Shown here: piece by piece, positions 4,793 to 7,107 of the stretch
Numbering within the stretch: the first letter of the stretch is position 1
How the letters are laid out: the number at the start of each line of letters is the position of its first letter
Assembly: GCA_028696365.1 (NCBI GenBank)
Contig: JAQVHG010000113.1
Coordinates: forward strand, 1-7,107
DNA: 7,107 nt
Direction: 5' to 3'
Origin: Methanofollis sp.
GTDB taxonomy: Archaea; Halobacteriota; Methanomicrobia; Methanomicrobiales; Methanofollaceae
The notes under the pieces: generated by a model
Told to the model about the DNA's origin: nothing
What the model saw: the letters and a program-made list of their open reading frames with translations, nothing else
Database searches by the model: none
Program-made: the position numbers and the translations under genes

Positions 4793-5947
4793 ATGATGGA
4801 AATTCTTGAAGGCTCCCACGCGGTCGCTGAGGCCGTGAAGCGTTGCCGTCCCCAGGTGATCGCCGCATATCCGATCACCCCCCAGACCCATATTGTCGAG
4901 GCGCTGGCCAGCATGGTCGCGGACTGCGATCTTGACGCCGACTATATCTGTGTTGAGAGTGAGTTTTCCGCTCTTTCTGCCTGCCTTGGTGCGAGTGCCG
5001 CGGGCTCGAGAGTCTATTCTGCGACCACCTCCCAGGGACTGGCCCTGATGTTTGAGGTCTGTTTCAATGTGGCCGGGATGCGCCAGCCGGTCGTGATGAC
5101 CATCGCCAACCGTGCGATGGGGGCGCCCCTCAACATCTGGAACGACCAGCAGGACTCAATCTCGCTGCGTGACTCGGGCTGGATGCAGTTCTATGCCGAG
5201 GACAACCAGGAGGCAAACGACCTCCACTATATCGCCTACAAGGTGGCCGAGAACCACGACGTCCTCCTGCCGGCAATGGTCTGCTTCGACGGGTTCATCC
5301 TGACCCATACCTACGAACCGGTGGACATCCCCACCCAGGAAGAGATCGATGCATTCCTCCCGCCTTATCAACCGGTGAACGTCTTGGACGCCAAGAACCC
5401 GATGTCTCTTGGGATGTATGCGACTCCTGACTATTACATGGAGTTCAGGTACGAGATCGAGGAGGCGATGAAGCGGGCACGGAAGGTCTTTGCCGAGGTC
5501 GGTGCCGAGTTCGGCGAGATCTTTGGGCGTGATTATTCCGGGATGGTCGAGGGCTACCGCCTCGAGGACGCAGATATTGCACTTGTGGCGATGGGTTCAA
5601 TCTGCGGGACGACCAAGGACGCGATCGATGAGATGCGCGAGGATGGCAAGAAGGTCGGCCTCCTGAAGATCAGGAGTTTCAGGCCCTTCCCGTCTGAAGA
5701 GGTGAAGGCAGCCCTTGCCGGCGTCTCGAAGGTAGCGATCCTGGACAAGAACATCTCGCTTGGGCAGAAGGGGGCAGTCGCCCTTGAGGTGAAGGACGCT
5801 CTCTATGGCACCGGGACCGAGGTGCTTGACTACATCATCGCCCTAGGTGGACGTGACGTCAGGAAACGCGATATCAGAGCGGTCGTCGACCTTGCAGAGA
5901 AGGGGATCGGCGATCAGTTCTATGGACTGAGGACGGAGGTGCTCTAA
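4793..5947 (+). CDS. porA: Pyruvate synthase alpha subunit
   Basis: Alpha subunit of pyruvate synthase, 384 residues, the usual length. With PorB it forms the thiamine-diphosphate site: this chain gives the pyrimidine-binding domain, including the motif YPITPQT at 26-32 and Glu55 in CVESE as the expected cofactor-activating glutamate. Further landmarks are ASAAGSRVYSATTSQGLALM (67-86), NRAMGAPLNIWNDQQDS (106-122), DSGWMQFYAEDNQE (127-140), and GFILTHTYEPVDIP (167-180). From about 255 a C-terminal domain follows (ADIALVAMGS 260-269, KIRSFRPFP 292-300, DKNISLGQKG 318-327), the segment implicated in CoA handling. The start is ATG 4793; an adjacent ATG at 4796 is equally possible. AGGAGGAG at 4776-4783 inside porD serves as SD. 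The stop is directly followed by the porB ATG with no gap. Confidence 0.95.
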   Translation: MMEILEGSHAVAEAVKRCRPQVIAAYPITPQTHIVEALASMVADCDLDADYICVESEFSALSACLGASAAGSRVYSATTSQGLALMFEVCFNVAGMRQPVVMTIANRAMGAPLNIWNDQQDSISLRDSGWMQFYAEDNQEANDLHYIAYKVAENHDVLLPAMVCFDGFILTHTYEPVDIPTQEEIDAFLPPYQPVNVLDAKNPMSLGMYATPDYYMEFRYEIEEAMKRARKVFAEVGAEFGEIFGRDYSGMVEGYRLEDADIALVAMGSICGTTKDAIDEMREDGKKVGLLKIRSFRPFPSEEVKAALAGVSKVAILDKNISLGQKGAVALEVKDALYGTGTEVLDYIIALGGRDVRKRDIRAVVDLAEKGIGDQFYGLRTEVL

Positions 5948-6832
5948 ATGGACCAGGAATCAGAACTCTTCCAGTGTGGTCACCGCGCCTGCGGCGGGTG
6001 TGGACCTGCCTTGGCTGCGAAGCTCATCCTGAAGGGCACAGGCCCGAACACGATTGTGGTGGCCTCGACTGGGTGCATGGAGGTCTTCTCGACCCCATAC
6101 CCTGAGACGGCTTGGGGCGTGCCATGGATCCACTCGCTCTTTGAGAACGCCGCGGCGGTGGCCTCAGGGATCGAGTCGTCCCTCAAGAAGCAGGGGCGCG
6201 ACGAGAATGTTGTCTGTATCTGCGGCGACGGTGCCACCTTTGATATCGGGATGCTCTGTATCTCGGGAGCCTTTGAGCGGGGACATGACATCACCTACAT
6301 CTGCTACGACAACGAGGCCTACATGAACACCGGGATCCAGCGCTCTGGTGCGACGCCGTACGACGCCAACACCACCACCACCCCGGTGGGGAAGTGCTCG
6401 ACTGGGAACCCGCGGCCCAAGAAGGATCTGCCCGCCATCCTGAATTCTCATGGGGCAAGTTATGTGGCGACGGCCTCGATGGCCTACCCGAACGACCTGA
6501 TCAGGAAGGTGAAGCGTGCAATGGAGATCCATGGCCCCAACTACATCCAGGTCCACACGCCTTGTTGCACGGGCTGGGGTTTTGACGGTTCACAGACGAT
6601 GAAAATCGGTCGTCTTGCCGTCGAGACCGGGCTTTGGGTCAACTACGAGATGGTGAATGGCGAACTGGAGCATGTCAGGAAGGTCGGGAGCCGCAAATCG
6701 GTCGACGAGTATCTTCAGGTCCAGAAGCGGTTCCGTCATCTCTTCAGGCCCAAGAAGAACGAAGAAGAGGTCGCCAAGATCCAGGCGATCGCCGATCATA
6801 ACGCCGAAGTGTTCGGCGTCGACCGGAAATAA
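5948..6832 (+). CDS. porB: Pyruvate synthase beta subunit
   Basis: Beta subunit, 294 residues, binding the thiamine-diphosphate pyrophosphate and the proximal [4Fe-4S] cluster. Seen: the cluster ligands in RACGGCG (Cys15, Cys18), STGCMEV (Cys43) and TPCCTGW (Cys206 the likely fourth ligand); the thiamine-diphosphate motif beginning GDGATFDIG at 93-101 and reaching Asn122 in YDNEAYMNTG; and the conserved TPYDANTTTTPVG at 136-148. Cys207, next to the fourth ligand, stands where I recall Pro in related proteins (APCPTGW), a mild variation. GGAGGTG at 5935-5941 inside the end of porA gives the strongest Shine-Dalgarno of the operon, six bases before the ATG, fitting equal output of the alpha and beta chains. 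The gene is last in the operon; T tracts follow the stop. Confidence 0.95.
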   Translation: MDQESELFQCGHRACGGCGPALAAKLILKGTGPNTIVVASTGCMEVFSTPYPETAWGVPWIHSLFENAAAVASGIESSLKKQGRDENVVCICGDGATFDIGMLCISGAFERGHDITYICYDNEAYMNTGIQRSGATPYDANTTTTPVGKCSTGNPRPKKDLPAILNSHGASYVATASMAYPNDLIRKVKRAMEIHGPNYIQVHTPCCTGWGFDGSQTMKIGRLAVETGLWVNYEMVNGELEHVRKVGSRKSVDEYLQVQKRFRHLFRPKKNEEEVAKIQAIADHNAEVFGVDRK

Positions 6833-6836
6833 TATC

Positions 6837-6861
6837 TTTTTTGATCAGGTAGAATTTTTTT
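6837..6861 (+). terminator. Poly-T terminator of the por operon
   Basis: Two T tracts, six T at 6837-6842 and seven T at 6855-6861, lie 5 and 23 bases after the porB stop. Such tracts are sufficient for archaeal RNA polymerase release. The second directly abuts the GGCTCTGTAAAA repeat end at 6862. Confidence 0.6.
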
Positions 6862-7023
6862 GGCTCTGTAAAATCAGGCATGAAGCGAGGGCACGCTTCA
6901 AGCATATTGGATGAAAATTTCCCGTCGCTTGCTTTCTTTTCTCTTTAAGTCTGGAGAATTGGTGAAGACCTTGTTCTCTCGCCGCCCGGACCCCCGGGAT
7001 CAAGATAGGCACGGGAAGGCAGA
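6862..7023 (+). repeat. Second copy of the intergenic repeat family (right end not identified)
   Basis: GGCTCTGTAAAATC at 6862-6875 matches the left end of the element at 2349, and 6985-7023 matches its core (33 of 38 aligned positions), in the same order and orientation but 123 rather than 79 bases from the left end. A hairpin lies between (TGAAGCG 6881-6887 with CGCTTCA 6894-6900, extendable to 6878-6903 across one mismatch). No inverted right-end motif is seen before the window stops, so the extent is unknown. No transposase is present. Confidence 0.45.
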
Positions 7024-7081
7024 GGCTCGATTATTCAGGAGATATATCTGCAATCTGTGTATCAGTACTTGAAGGTGTTTG

Positions 7082-7107
7082 ATGAACTCAAACCATTATG
7101 GAAAGGG
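7082..7107 (+). CDS. Possible start of a further gene (only about 8 codons visible)
   Basis: An ATG at 7082 (MNSNHYGK...) has AAGGTG at 7072-7077 as a Shine-Dalgarno four bases upstream, and a TATA-like GATATATC at 7041-7048 about 27 bases before that SD. The frame stays open to the window edge. With so few codons no identity can be given, and it may be chance. Confidence 0.2.

Noticed and set aside
3987..6832. Reading the operon as 2-oxoisovalerate or 2-oxoglutarate:ferredoxin oxidoreductase
   Set aside because: A separate delta ferredoxin subunit in the order gamma-delta-alpha-beta, and the alpha-subunit motifs from the NH2 end to GFILTHTYEPVDIP, fit methanogen pyruvate synthase best; a VOR paralogue is not strictly excluded.

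Overview
The window is archaeal chromosome from a hydrogenotrophic-type methanogen, most likely of the order Methanomicrobiales (a Methanofollis/Methanoculleus-like organism; the genus is a guess). The grounds are a methanogenesis-marker-12 protein, the four-gene archaeal pyruvate synthase operon in methanogen order, an archaeal-type ApgM, TATA-box promoters, poly-T terminators, and purine-rich GGTG-type ribosome binding sites.

Layout. Positions 1-1202 (minus strand) hold a two-gene unit: a nucleotide-sugar epimerase of the extended SDR family, then, 24 bases downstream, the first 79 codons of apgM (2,3-bisphosphoglycerate-independent phosphoglycerate mutase), which runs off the left edge. 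A 155-base divergent promoter region separates this unit from a plus-strand DUF368 membrane protein (1358-2230), a member of the polyprenyl-phosphate translocase family. Next comes a 541-base non-coding stretch (2231-2771) rich in repeats: GGCTCTGTA-type ends in direct and inverted orientation, a GC-rich perfect hairpin, and a roughly 38-base core that recurs near the right edge. The methanogenesis marker 12 gene (2772-3644) follows, then a second gene-poor stretch (3645-3986) with several TATA-like boxes and an 18-base imperfect palindrome just upstream of the next promoter. Positions 3987-6832 carry porC-porD-porA-porB, tightly packed (overlap of 1, gaps of 3 and 0 bases), ended by two T tracts. 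The last 275 bases are mainly non-coding, with a second copy of the repeat family and perhaps the first codons of another gene.

How the genes fit together. PorCDAB makes pyruvate from acetyl-CoA, CO2 and reduced ferredoxin, the main entry of carbon into biosynthesis in autotrophic methanogens. ApgM interconverts 3- and 2-phosphoglycerate in the gluconeogenic path that starts from that pyruvate. The epimerase and DUF368 protein plausibly serve surface glycan synthesis: sugar-nucleotide supply and recycling of the lipid-phosphate carrier. The marker-12 protein is an ASKHA-fold putative ATPase/kinase of unknown function restricted to methanogens.

I found no defence system, CRISPR array, rRNA, tRNA or intact transposase. 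The coding part looks ordinary. The least explained material is the intergenic repeat family and the palindromes in the two long spacers.
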